Assembly: GCA_004172865.1 (NCBI GenBank)
Contig: SEBV01000010.1
Coordinates: forward strand, 416,508 to 480,507
From: Gammaproteobacteria bacterium
GTDB lineage: Bacteria; Pseudomonadota; Gammaproteobacteria; Pseudomonadales; Cellvibrionaceae
Direction of reading: 5' to 3'
DNA length: 64,000 nt
The notes under the pieces are model-generated. The model searched no databases. It had not been told where the DNA came from and worked only from the letters and a program-made list of their open reading frames with translations. Positions 36,251 through 44,923 of this stretch are shown in pieces. The position numbers were made by a program, and so were the translations under genes. Position 1 is the first letter of the stretch. Each line of letters starts with the position of its first letter.

Positions 36251-36964
36251 ATGGCGCTACTCGACCGCAACTTCAATCTGTCTCATCGCATGGTTCAGGA
36301 ACTGGGTAAATCCATTATCTGTGGCGAATATAATACCGACGGATTGCCCACCGAAGCAGAACTTTGCGATAAGTTTGGTGTGAGCCGTAGCGCGGTTCGT
36401 GAAGCGGTAAAAATGCTTTCTGCTAAAGGTTTAATTTCTAGCAAGCCACGTCAGGGCATTCGTGTACAACCAGAACAAGAGTGGAATATTTTTGATCCGG
36501 ATTTGTTGAGCTGGTCGCTTGAAAGCCGCCCATCAATGAAAGTGCTGAAAGAATTTTTGCAAATGCGTATCGCTATTGAACCAGAAGCCGCTGCACTGGC
36601 TGCGCGTTACGCTACGCAAGAACAAATCGATGCGATAGAAGCAGCACTTGAGCGTATGAAAAACGCTGAGGATAATTCTGAAGAAGATTTGGAAGCGGAT
36701 ATCGCTTTCCACGTTAGCATTTTGTTCGCGAGCAATAACCGTTTCTATATTCGCCTGCGCGATTTTATTCACACGGCGCTGCGCGTAAGTATCAGTCATA
36801 CCAGCCCCATGAAAGGCAACCACGAAGGTATCGTTGAAGACCACGCAAAAGTATTTAACGCCATTAAAAACCGTAACCCTGAACGCGCTAAACACGCCAT
36901 GTTGCTGTTGATTGATGAAGCGCTGAATTTTATTGAAGAAGAATTGGCAGCCAAACAAGACTAA
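36251..36964 (+). CDS. GntR-family regulator, FadR/FCD subgroup
   Basis: A 237-residue DNA-binding repressor or activator. The N-terminal winged helix-turn-helix reads LPTEAELCDKFGVSRSAVREAVKMLSAKGLI with the wing SKPRQGIRVQP. The C-terminal FCD ligand-binding domain (about residues 90-230) contains FLQMRIAIEPEAAALAARYA, the metal/ligand residues in ADIAFHVSILFASNNR and the final EDHAKVFNAIKNRNPERAKHAM. Such regulators sense sugars, sugar acids or intermediates. The only catabolic genes around it are the ara/GH43 set, so it is the best candidate for controlling them. An in-frame TTG nine bases upstream is less likely than ATG 36251. Confidence 0.9.
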   Translation: MALLDRNFNLSHRMVQELGKSIICGEYNTDGLPTEAELCDKFGVSRSAVREAVKMLSAKGLISSKPRQGIRVQPEQEWNIFDPDLLSWSLESRPSMKVLKEFLQMRIAIEPEAAALAARYATQEQIDAIEAALERMKNAEDNSEEDLEADIAFHVSILFASNNRFYIRLRDFIHTALRVSISHTSPMKGNHEGIVEDHAKVFNAIKNRNPERAKHAMLLLIDEALNFIEEELAAKQD

Positions 36965-36990
36965 TTTAAGAAGATGTACAAACAAGAAAA

Positions 36991-37018
36991 CCAGCTATGC
37001 AAATAGCTGGCTTTTTTT
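36991..37018 (+). terminator. Intrinsic terminator after GntR gene
   Basis: Stem CCAGCTAT / ATAGCTGG with loop GCAA, then C and seven T residues. It separates the regulator from the convergent halogenase gene. Confidence 0.9.
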
Positions 37019-37063
37019 ATTAGCGTCAATTCAAATTAAAGTGTTGGATTTTTCAGATTAGCG

Positions 37064-38557
37064 TTAATTAAGCAAGTCGTTGTGGTTCTTAAAGTTCAAT
37101 CCGCATCGGCGAATAAAATCGGCTAATTGATCCAAATCATGTGGTGATGTGTATCCGGCGTTTGTCGCACTCGATTCCAAAGGTGGTAATACACCATAAC
37201 CCGCCAATAAACACGCCCAGGACTTTGCCTGATAACTTCCTTCCAAATTATGTATGCGCATATCGTTTGCAAAGTTTTGGCTGGTTCTCCAGAGATATAA
37301 AATTTTATTCAGGCTGTCGGACACCTTGGGGTTAACCGCGTTATCTTTCCAGTAATTCGTATCTTTGCGTTGATTCGCCTTGTAGTGACAAACAATATAA
37401 TCCCGAACGCCATCAAACTTCGCATTGATTTCGTTGTTAAAAATTTCTGCAAATTTATTGGTATAGAATCCATTTTCGTAATGCTTTATAAAACCCGTAA
37501 TGGTTTCATAAGATAGCGCAAGCGCAGTGGCTTCCAGCGGCTCAATAAAACCTTGCGACAAACCTATCGCCAGGCAATTTTTCTCCCAATGTTTTTCAGC
37601 GCGCCCAACTTTCATTTGAAGATGTCTTGCGGCAACATCACTCTCAAGTAAACCCAAGTGCTGTCTTAATTCCGTTTCAGCCTGATCTGGTGTGATGTAA
37701 TCACCGCTGTAAACGTAACCATTGCCGTAGCGATTGACTAACGGAATTTTCCACGCCCATCCATTCGAGAGCGTGGTGGATTTTGTTTCTGGCGGAATAA
37801 TTTCGGAAATCGCGCTGGGCATGACAACTGCCGCATTATTAAATAAATTTTCTTTAAAACTATTAAACGTAACTTTCAAAGCATCTTGTAAAAGTAAGGA
37901 TTTAAACCCTGAACAATCAATAAAAAAATCTGCTTCCAAAAAACTATCGTCATTTAATCTAACAGCCGTTATTTCACCTTTTGCGCCAAGCACCACTTCC
38001 GTTACTGTTCCAAAAATTCTTTTTACGCCTCTGCCAACCGCTTTTTCAGCGAGAAATTGCCCCACAAGCGTTGCGTCGAAATGATAGCCATAGAATATTT
38101 GGAAAGGAAAAGATTCGGCGGCTATGGGGCCAAGATTTTTTTTGGTGAGATAGGTTTCTAAAAAATAATTATCTGGATGTGCATTTACGTTGTTCCCTTG
38201 AATACGCGCTTTAGCATTGCTAAAAAAAGTTGGCACCGTAAAGTCATCCGTCTGCGCAGGAAACGGATGGAAATAAGATTCGTGCCCGGGAACACTCGAC
38301 CAGTTAGCAAAAGAAATTCCATTCTTATAAGTTGCATTGCAACGAGGCATCCACTCGGATTCAGAAACGCCAATGGAATCGAAAAAGAATTTTAAATGAG
38401 GTGTAGAGCCCTCCCCTACGCCAATGATGCCAATCTCAGTGGATTCCAGAAGGCAAACATCTATATCTTCCCAACGCGAAGCCATTAAATTTGCAGCCAT
38501 CCACCCAGCGGTGCCGCCACCTACAATGAGAATTTTTTTTGGTTTTTCGCTTGTCAT
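37064..38557 (-). CDS. Tryptophan-halogenase-like flavoprotein (first of two)
   Basis: About 497 residues of the flavin-dependent tryptophan halogenase family. It has the FAD-binding GGGTAGW motif (residues 13-19), GVGEGSTPHL, the catalytic lysine K78 in CNATYKNGISF, corresponding to K79 of PrnA/RebH, and the halogenase signature WAWKIP at 267-272. FIEPLEATALALSYETI is also typical. The enzyme uses reduced FAD, oxygen and halide to halogenate aromatic substrates; no flavin reductase gene lies nearby. It follows a second halogenase (35 bases apart), a JmjC-like cupin protein and a large TonB receptor. Homologues in such receptor-linked loci have no agreed physiological substrate. Start ATG 38557 is chosen over an upstream TTG. 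Confidence 0.88.
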   Translation of the reverse strand: MTSEKPKKILIVGGGTAGWMAANLMASRWEDIDVCLLESTEIGIIGVGEGSTPHLKFFFDSIGVSESEWMPRCNATYKNGISFANWSSVPGHESYFHPFPAQTDDFTVPTFFSNAKARIQGNNVNAHPDNYFLETYLTKKNLGPIAAESFPFQIFYGYHFDATLVGQFLAEKAVGRGVKRIFGTVTEVVLGAKGEITAVRLNDDSFLEADFFIDCSGFKSLLLQDALKVTFNSFKENLFNNAAVVMPSAISEIIPPETKSTTLSNGWAWKIPLVNRYGNGYVYSGDYITPDQAETELRQHLGLLESDVAARHLQMKVGRAEKHWEKNCLAIGLSQGFIEPLEATALALSYETITGFIKHYENGFYTNKFAEIFNNEINAKFDGVRDYIVCHYKANQRKDTNYWKDNAVNPKVSDSLNKILYLWRTSQNFANDMRIHNLEGSYQAKSWACLLAGYGVLPPLESSATNAGYTSPHDLDQLADFIRRCGLNFKNHNDLLN

Positions 38558-38592
38558 ATTTACATTCAAATATTTGGTGTCGTGTTAGTTAA

Positions 38593-40125
38593 TTAAGACG
38601 GCCTATTTTTAGCGACATACTCTTTTAACTCAGTCAGCCATTTGCGTTGCGGCATTAATGAATCCGCCAGTTTTTTTGAATTTACCAAATGCTCTGCAAT
38701 TTTTTGTTTTGAGAAATTACCCACCATGTCGTTTACCGATGGCGCCCTAGTGGGGTAATCCATGCCGTAAATCACTGATAAATAACTTTCGGTGTGAAAG
38801 AAATCAAACGTACTGGGGAAATCAACGCGCTGTGGAACCGAGTATTTCCACATTTCCAATCGTTCTTTTAAAAGTGACGACATTTCTACATTCTCAGTAA
38901 CATCGCGCCAGAATTGTGTGTCTCTGCGGTCCGAAATACAGTAGTGAAGCTGAATAAAATCAAAAACGCGTTCCCAAATATGTGTAGTAATTTCATTGCA
39001 GGGTTTGGCAAACAAATGCAGTTCTTCCGTATTTAACGGAAGTTTTTTGGCGATCATACCGGCGCAGAAATCAGTCACGAACAACGAGGTAGATTCCAGT
39101 GGTTCGACAAAGCCATTCGCCAAACCGAGTGAAACACAATTTTTCACCCATATCTTTTCTCGATAGCCGGCTCTCATAGGGATTTTATGGGGATTCATTT
39201 TTTCGATATCTATTCCATGATATTTAGAAAAACCTTTTAGCGCGTCGTCGTCACTCATGTGATTCGATGAATACACAAATCCTGTGCCGCGTCGTGTGGT
39301 CAGTGGAATATCCCACAACCAGCCAGCTTCATGTGCCGTCGCTTTGGTATAGGGGAAAATATCTTCGTCAGGAGCAGTCGGAACCTGTAGGGCTAAAGCT
39401 GTATCCGTTAAAATAATGTCGTTTTTGCTAACGAAAGGAACCTTTAATGTTTTACCAAAAATCAGGGAAGCGAAGCCACTGCAATCAACGTAAAAGTCAA
39501 ACTCTTCGTACTCACCAGAATCGTATTCAAAACCTTTAACGCTACCGTCATCTTGCAAAATTACTTCTTTAACCGTTTCGTAAATATGCCTTACGTTAAA
39601 TCTTTTTTTCGCGTTGGCTGCGAGCAGCGTCGTGAATTTAGCGGCATCAAAATGATACGCGTAATTCACCATACCTTTAAATGGAGGCGAGTCAGTACGT
39701 TTAGGTGAGCGGTTCCATTCAGCGATATAATAGGCGGGCGATAATTTCGAATAATATGCTTCTTCTCTATTGCCTAACCAATAATTGTTTACGTCGTAGC
39801 CATTGGGGAATGGAGCATCAAAAGTGTGATAATAAAAATTATCTTTTCCGTATTTTTCAGTGCTCATCCAATTAGCAAATTTAATCGCCGTTTTAAATGT
39901 CGCGTCACAATGTAGGAGTAAATCAACCTCACTGATGCCAAAACTTTGCACACTCGTGCGAATCAGTGGAACCGTTGCTTCACCCACACCGATAACAGGA
40001 ATATCTTTTGATTCAATTACAGTAATTTCAATTTCAGGATCGCGCGATAATTCCACGCCTAAATGATTTGCTGCAAGCCAACCAGCGTTACCGCCACCCA
40101 CAATTGCTATACGTTTTATCTTCAT
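38593..40125 (-). CDS. Tryptophan-halogenase-like flavoprotein (second of two)
   Basis: About 510 residues, paralogous to the adjacent gene. FAD motif GGGNAGW (10-16), GVGEATVPLIRTSV, catalytic lysine K78 in CDATFKTAIKFANW, signature WLWDIP at 269-274, and FVEPLESTSLFVTDF. All residues needed for halogenation appear intact, so it is not a degenerate copy. The ATG at 40125 has GGA upstream and opens directly into the FAD-binding strand (KIKRIAIVGGG); an upstream in-frame start would only add six residues. It is 54 bases after the cupin gene in the same direction, so the three genes form an operon. Substrate unknown. Confidence 0.88.
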   Translation of the reverse strand: MKIKRIAIVGGGNAGWLAANHLGVELSRDPEIEITVIESKDIPVIGVGEATVPLIRTSVQSFGISEVDLLLHCDATFKTAIKFANWMSTEKYGKDNFYYHTFDAPFPNGYDVNNYWLGNREEAYYSKLSPAYYIAEWNRSPKRTDSPPFKGMVNYAYHFDAAKFTTLLAANAKKRFNVRHIYETVKEVILQDDGSVKGFEYDSGEYEEFDFYVDCSGFASLIFGKTLKVPFVSKNDIILTDTALALQVPTAPDEDIFPYTKATAHEAGWLWDIPLTTRRGTGFVYSSNHMSDDDALKGFSKYHGIDIEKMNPHKIPMRAGYREKIWVKNCVSLGLANGFVEPLESTSLFVTDFCAGMIAKKLPLNTEELHLFAKPCNEITTHIWERVFDFIQLHYCISDRRDTQFWRDVTENVEMSSLLKERLEMWKYSVPQRVDFPSTFDFFHTESYLSVIYGMDYPTRAPSVNDMVGNFSKQKIAEHLVNSKKLADSLMPQRKWLTELKEYVAKNRPS

Positions 40126-40179
40126 ATTAATTTCCAAGCTCAATTTTTCTTAAGACTTAACTACTTTTTAGTCTTTCTA

Positions 40180-41196
40180 TTATTTCTTTAGTCGTTCTAT
40201 AACGTGATCTTTAAGTGTTCTTTCTGCGAGAGGAGTTATCTCCCCAATTGCATATTGCAAATGTTCTGGAATATAAGTTGCGGGATCTACACCCTGCTTA
40301 AATAGATAATGATCAAACATAGCACGCCATGCATTGCGCTGAATCGGTGTTAATTTACGCATCGCCAGGAGCGCCATATTTAAACTGTCGAGGGGTGTTG
40401 GTTGAGTAACTTCTTTAGCGGCCGAACCATTCCACCAGTAATTCATTAACCCATTTACTTTTTCGAGTGAGTCCACGTGATGCCACCAGAGCATGGGAAT
40501 AAAAATCGCATCACCCGGATGAAGTTCTGCCGAGTATGCATTTTCAAGTGCCGTTTTAAATAGTGGATAACGATCAAAATCCGGATCGTGAAGATTTACC
40601 AAACTGACTGGCGCACCAGCGGGTGTAAAATTTAGCGAACCAGGATATAAATTCGCGACTTGCTCAGGCGGAAATAAAATAAATTTTCTGCGCCCTGCAA
40701 CGACACAAGCAAGATTATCGGAACCATCATAATGCGCGCACACAGTCGCTTGATTTCCTATCCATAAACGAGGTTCAACATCGGGAAAGAAATTAGATTT
40801 ATTGTCACCACTTAAGCCTGGCAATATATCGCTCAGCACTAAATTTTGTATGGATACAGCAGGGTAAATTTCTTTGGTTGCCAACTCTAATAATCGGCCT
40901 AAAAATAAATCTAATCGTTCATCGCCTTTAATATAATTTAAGTCGGTCATCTCATCGTTATAAAAAAAACGGCCTTTGATATCGGGGTGCCCCAACAATA
41001 TGCTGGCTTTTTTTCCAGTGTAAAAGCGCGTTAGATACTCCGCAAAATCTTGCGGTGTTTTTTTTGCTGCATTTACTAACGGCCAATGTTCGGCAAAGCC
41101 GCGAATGACAATCGGTTTTTGCAGGGGAACGCTCTCGTCAAAAAATTGCGTTACCGAAAGGTTTTTATATTCGGGGATGTTTTTAAAATCTGTCAT
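40180..41196 (-). CDS. JmjC-like cupin (Cupin_8) oxygenase-type protein
   Basis: A 338-residue cytoplasmic protein of the FIH/JmjC-like cupin group (Cupin_8). Visible features are KPIVIRGFAEHWPLVNA at the N-terminus, the Fe-binding HxD (H155, D157 in CAHYDGSDN), VAGRRKFILFPPEQVANLY, and a distal histidine H239/H240 in PGDAIFIPMLWWHHVDS. These are the residues of a 2-oxoglutarate-dependent hydroxylase. Proteins of this type regularly sit beside tryptophan halogenases and TonB receptors in Xanthomonas, Caulobacter and Cellvibrio relatives. Likely a hydroxylase of a peptide or small molecule; actual target unknown. Confidence 0.82.
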   Translation of the reverse strand: MTDFKNIPEYKNLSVTQFFDESVPLQKPIVIRGFAEHWPLVNAAKKTPQDFAEYLTRFYTGKKASILLGHPDIKGRFFYNDEMTDLNYIKGDERLDLFLGRLLELATKEIYPAVSIQNLVLSDILPGLSGDNKSNFFPDVEPRLWIGNQATVCAHYDGSDNLACVVAGRRKFILFPPEQVANLYPGSLNFTPAGAPVSLVNLHDPDFDRYPLFKTALENAYSAELHPGDAIFIPMLWWHHVDSLEKVNGLMNYWWNGSAAKEVTQPTPLDSLNMALLAMRKLTPIQRNAWRAMFDHYLFKQGVDPATYIPEHLQYAIGEITPLAERTLKDHVIERLKK

Positions 41197-41321
41197 CTAT
41201 TCGCCTTTGTGCTTAGTGGCTAACTTGCGCCATTTAAGTCTTTCATCACTTAATTTGAGCAATTGATTGCTCCAGGAATCTATAGATCACAATAGGTTAT
41301 TTCAGATTAAAAACAAACTTG

Positions 41322-41353
41322 AAAAAAAGCGCGCAACATTTCTGCAGCGCGCT
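41322..41353 (-). terminator. Intrinsic terminator between TonB receptor and cupin genes
   Basis: Stem AGCGCGC / GCGCGCT with a 12-base loop, followed on the minus strand by T residues. It lies between the receptor stop and the cupin start, so the halogenase genes may be made at a lower level by read-through or from their own promoter. Confidence 0.8.
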
Positions 41354-41387
41354 TTTTTTAATGACCTTCCACTAGAAAATTACTCTA

Positions 41388-44300
41388 CTAGAAAGCGGCA
41401 CTAAGGCTTAACGAATAAGTTCGGTCAGTCGTAGAACTTAGAGCGTCAGTTCTGTCGCCTGCTTGATTCAATTGATATTGAGTTTTGGTTGTCGCATTCA
41501 GCAAATTCCTACCTTCAAGACCAATTTTCACATTTTCAGTTATTGCGTAGTACAAGCTGCCATCCACTGATCCGTATGATTTGGCATATACCGGTACAAA
41601 TTCCTCGGACTCACGCAACGTCACTAGATACGATGAACGCCAGGTATAGGCCAAACGGAAAGACACGTCCTTATATTCGTACATACCAACGATATTCATA
41701 TTGCGATCTGAATAGCCTTCCAAGGGCAAATTAGTGAACATACGGAAGCTATTGCGGTTATCGGAAATCGGAGTACCACTAGGACTGAACTGCAAATCGG
41801 CGGTCGCTTTGTTTGGATCTTCCAAGCCATTTTGATCGATATAGGTGTAGTTAAATTGCAAACCTAAACCTTTCCATAAGCCTGGGAGGAAGTCGTAGAA
41901 CTGAGAATAGGAAAACTCAATGCCGCGAATCGTTCCAGAACCAGTATTGGCAGGACCGTATGCAGATACAGGATAGGTGTTACCACCAGTTGCAACATCT
42001 AAATTAAAGCTTTGGTTACGAATGATGTTGTCGAGCTTTTTGTGGAACAGCCCTACCGATAGCGAACCGCCTTTAGCAAAATACCATTCAGCAGTAGCAT
42101 CGAGGTTGATCGACTCTTCCGGCTCAAGATAGGCATTACGAGCAGTCGCACTGATTTCGATGTCTTTAACATCTATTACAGGGTTGCCGTTAGAATCATC
42201 GCGAACTTTAGTAGGATCTTGCAGAACCTGAGTGAAATCCAGGTTGACCAGCATACTGTTACGAGTATCTAGCAGGCTGGGGTAGTACAAGCCTTTGGAT
42301 GCACCAAAGCGCGCAATCACGTCATCCGACAAAGCGAAGGTCAAATTCAAGCTTGGCAATACAGTACTGTAGTCGGTGCCGTTGACGGTACTTTGAGAAA
42401 CTTCACCATTTGCCAATGCATATATTTCAGGGTACTTGGTTTGCAACACGTTCGCTAAGGAACCAGTACCCCGCACACTAGTAGCCGGTGAAACAAGGAA
42501 GCCAGTAGATTCCAATTTGTAGCCAACATAGCGAAGACCCAGGTTACCTTTAACAGGAACAGCCAGATCATCAAACGCAAAGTCGCCGCGAACGTAGAAC
42601 TCGTTACGCTTTTCGGTAGAGGAACTTATATCCTGCGCTGCGAAGTCACCATTGATACGGTTATTTAAATCTGCATAAGGTTTGGCACAGCCACCGCTGC
42701 CATCATTTGCATTACCGCCGTTTGAAGTCGCCGTGGCAGGATCACCAACACCAATCCATCCATCTTTACAGCCTTGACGCAAGCTCTCAGCAAAGTTTTT
42801 AACCAAATCCATTTTCGGGAAAAGGAAGCTATTGATAGGGCCTTTCAAGACATCGCCATGATAGTAATCAGCGAAGCTTATGCGCTCAAATATTTGTGGT
42901 GCATTTTGTGTTGAAGCCGCTAAACGTTGCGCTTCAATCCACGGAGTACCAAGCGCTACCCAGTTAGAGTATTCAGTGTCGTTGACTTCCAATTCTTTCT
43001 TGGAGTGATACAAGCCACCTTTAACCGCCGTAAACACGCCGTCTAACTTGTATTCGAAATCGATTTTAAAGGCGTCTTCTTTTGCTTCTGAATAAACTTC
43101 CTGCTGCATGCCGCTACCCACGAACATATCCGGGTTGCCAACTGCGGTAGGGTTAGAAACGCGGTCATTCAGATATTCAATTTTCGGCGTAGAGCCTGTT
43201 AAATCGAGGTAGTAAGGAGCAACCTGGCCTACGATATCTCCGCGAACCTGTGAACCCATGCTGTAGTTATGCACGGTTTGATCAGAATCAACATGTTGGA
43301 AATCGAGCTTAACGGTCAGATTATCACTTGGCGTTAACTTCAAATTAAATGAAGTATCTTCCACGTTGTTTTCGTTGTAGTTCCAGCGAGTGCGGAGCTG
43401 CAGCGGGAAGTTTACATCGCCGCCTGTACCAACACCGGAAGTGAGGAAGCCATTGCTATCGATAGTGAGAGGATGGCCATTGGCTGCGTCATCAGTCCAC
43501 TGAACTGCTCCGCCTGAACCTCTTACGAAGCCGCGGTCACCAGAAGCGATAACATGCTCACGCCACTCCAATGAAGCTTTGGAATTGATGTGCTCCAAGG
43601 TTGCCAAAACTGTTTGGTCTGTATTTTCCCACTGTAAAGACGTGGTAAAACCAGTACGCTTACGGTCGTTTTCTGCAGTACCCATGTGGTAATTAGCAGG
43701 GGCGTATACGGTAGTACCGTCTGCCTGGCCTTGAACTGCCGTGCCATCAAAGGGTGAATGATAAGCGTCTGCGGCAGAAACCTGGTTCGCTGCAACGCCA
43801 CCACATTCAGGCATCCAACCTAAGGCATTAGGGACACAAGGGCCGTCATAAGCGCCTTCTACTTTACCCGGGCCTACTGGCGTGCCCCAAATATCCCAGC
43901 TTGCATTTGGAGTATTGTCAGTGCCGCGAGCATGGTAGTTACCAGTACCTACAACGTCACCACGGGTTTCATATTTTGATTGAGACGCTGCAAGCAAGAA
44001 GCCAAATTTACCGGCGCTAGTGTCCCAGCTGTCTGAGAAAAGAGCAGAGAAAGATGGAGTAACTTCTTCACGGAAATCGCCGTAATTCGCTTTCGCAGTA
44101 AATGAAATTAAACGTTTATCAGAATCAAAAGGCTTACGGGTAACCAAGTCGATGGTGCCGGCGATGCCACCGGAAATAAGGTCTGCAGTCTGGTTTTTAA
44201 CAACCTCTACCGAGCCCAATAATTCTGCCGGGAAATCTTCATAGCTCAGTCCACCCCATGGGTTAGCGCTGAACGCATCGCGCCCGTTCACTTCTGAACG

Positions 44301-44654
44301 CACACGATCCAAACCACGTACCAATACGCCAGTGCCTTCGTCAGCGTAATGTTTTGGGTCACTGGACGATGCAAAACGTTCGATGGTCACACCCGGAACA
44401 CGTTGAAGTGCTTCGGTAACCGATTTATCCGGCAATGCGCCCATATCTGCGGCAGTAATTACATCTTTTACGGTATCGGCATTGCGCTTTAAATCCTGCG
44501 CAGTATTGATACTATTTCTCATACCTGTGACAACAATTTCTTCAGGTTCCACTGGCGCGTCCGCGAACACGAGCAAAGGTGCACCTAAAGCCATTATCGA
44601 CATTGCGAGCAGGGAACGTTTAAACGTTGCTGCTTGTGTGTGTTTTTTTAACAT
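41388..44654 (-). CDS. Large TonB-dependent receptor
   Basis: An outer-membrane receptor of 1088 residues. The signal peptide is about residues 1-31 (ends LLVFADA). The TonB box EEIVVTGM is followed by the plug domain (SINTAQDLKRNADTVKDVI, SVTEALQRVPGVTIERF, VLVRGLDRVRSEVNGRD, VEVVKNQTADLISGGIAGTIDLVTRKP). The last 850 residues form a 22-stranded-type barrel ending SLSLSAAF. Length and the GISGTIDL-like plug match the carbohydrate-linked TonB receptors of Proteobacteria, which import oligosaccharides. Downstream genes encode a cupin protein and two halogenases. A 37-bp element about 200 bases upstream is shared with the GH18 gene, implying co-regulation. Confidence 0.93.
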   Translation of the reverse strand: MLKKHTQAATFKRSLLAMSIMALGAPLLVFADAPVEPEEIVVTGMRNSINTAQDLKRNADTVKDVITAADMGALPDKSVTEALQRVPGVTIERFASSSDPKHYADEGTGVLVRGLDRVRSEVNGRDAFSANPWGGLSYEDFPAELLGSVEVVKNQTADLISGGIAGTIDLVTRKPFDSDKRLISFTAKANYGDFREEVTPSFSALFSDSWDTSAGKFGFLLAASQSKYETRGDVVGTGNYHARGTDNTPNASWDIWGTPVGPGKVEGAYDGPCVPNALGWMPECGGVAANQVSAADAYHSPFDGTAVQGQADGTTVYAPANYHMGTAENDRKRTGFTTSLQWENTDQTVLATLEHINSKASLEWREHVIASGDRGFVRGSGGAVQWTDDAANGHPLTIDSNGFLTSGVGTGGDVNFPLQLRTRWNYNENNVEDTSFNLKLTPSDNLTVKLDFQHVDSDQTVHNYSMGSQVRGDIVGQVAPYYLDLTGSTPKIEYLNDRVSNPTAVGNPDMFVGSGMQQEVYSEAKEDAFKIDFEYKLDGVFTAVKGGLYHSKKELEVNDTEYSNWVALGTPWIEAQRLAASTQNAPQIFERISFADYYHGDVLKGPINSFLFPKMDLVKNFAESLRQGCKDGWIGVGDPATATSNGGNANDGSGGCAKPYADLNNRINGDFAAQDISSSTEKRNEFYVRGDFAFDDLAVPVKGNLGLRYVGYKLESTGFLVSPATSVRGTGSLANVLQTKYPEIYALANGEVSQSTVNGTDYSTVLPSLNLTFALSDDVIARFGASKGLYYPSLLDTRNSMLVNLDFTQVLQDPTKVRDDSNGNPVIDVKDIEISATARNAYLEPEESINLDATAEWYFAKGGSLSVGLFHKKLDNIIRNQSFNLDVATGGNTYPVSAYGPANTGSGTIRGIEFSYSQFYDFLPGLWKGLGLQFNYTYIDQNGLEDPNKATADLQFSPSGTPISDNRNSFRMFTNLPLEGYSDRNMNIVGMYEYKDVSFRLAYTWRSSYLVTLRESEEFVPVYAKSYGSVDGSLYYAITENVKIGLEGRNLLNATTKTQYQLNQAGDRTDALSSTTDRTYSLSLSAAF

Positions 44655-44855
44655 CTTTCCACCCCTTTAAAGTTACAGTCACTTTTTGATTCACTAAACG
44701 AAAAGTCGCTCGGTTTTAACACCCGATTTATGTCAACTTCACTTTTATAATTTAAAAAAGAATGTGTGTTTTACTTTCGCACATTCACCGTCACGCTTAA
44801 TAACGGTGTACATGCAATTTCGAATCTAGCATCGTAAATTTTGAGCTTCTAGCAC

Positions 44856-44892
44856 CATCTGAAACTCGAACCTTATCTACTAAAAGTATTAC
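44856..44892 (-). promoter_or_regulatory. Shared upstream element, copy A (TonB receptor)
   Basis: Read on the minus strand, this 37-base element starts GTAATACTTT, continues with an 11-base variable spacer and ends GTTCGAGTTTCAGATG. It lies about 200 bases upstream of the TonB receptor start. The second copy lies upstream of the GH18 gene at 46345-46381. Outer blocks are conserved (25 of 26 bases) while the spacer is not, a pattern expected of a two-part binding site. Confidence 0.6.
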
Positions 44893-44923
44893 TTCCTTTA
44901 TTTAACAGCTAACAACGAACCTT

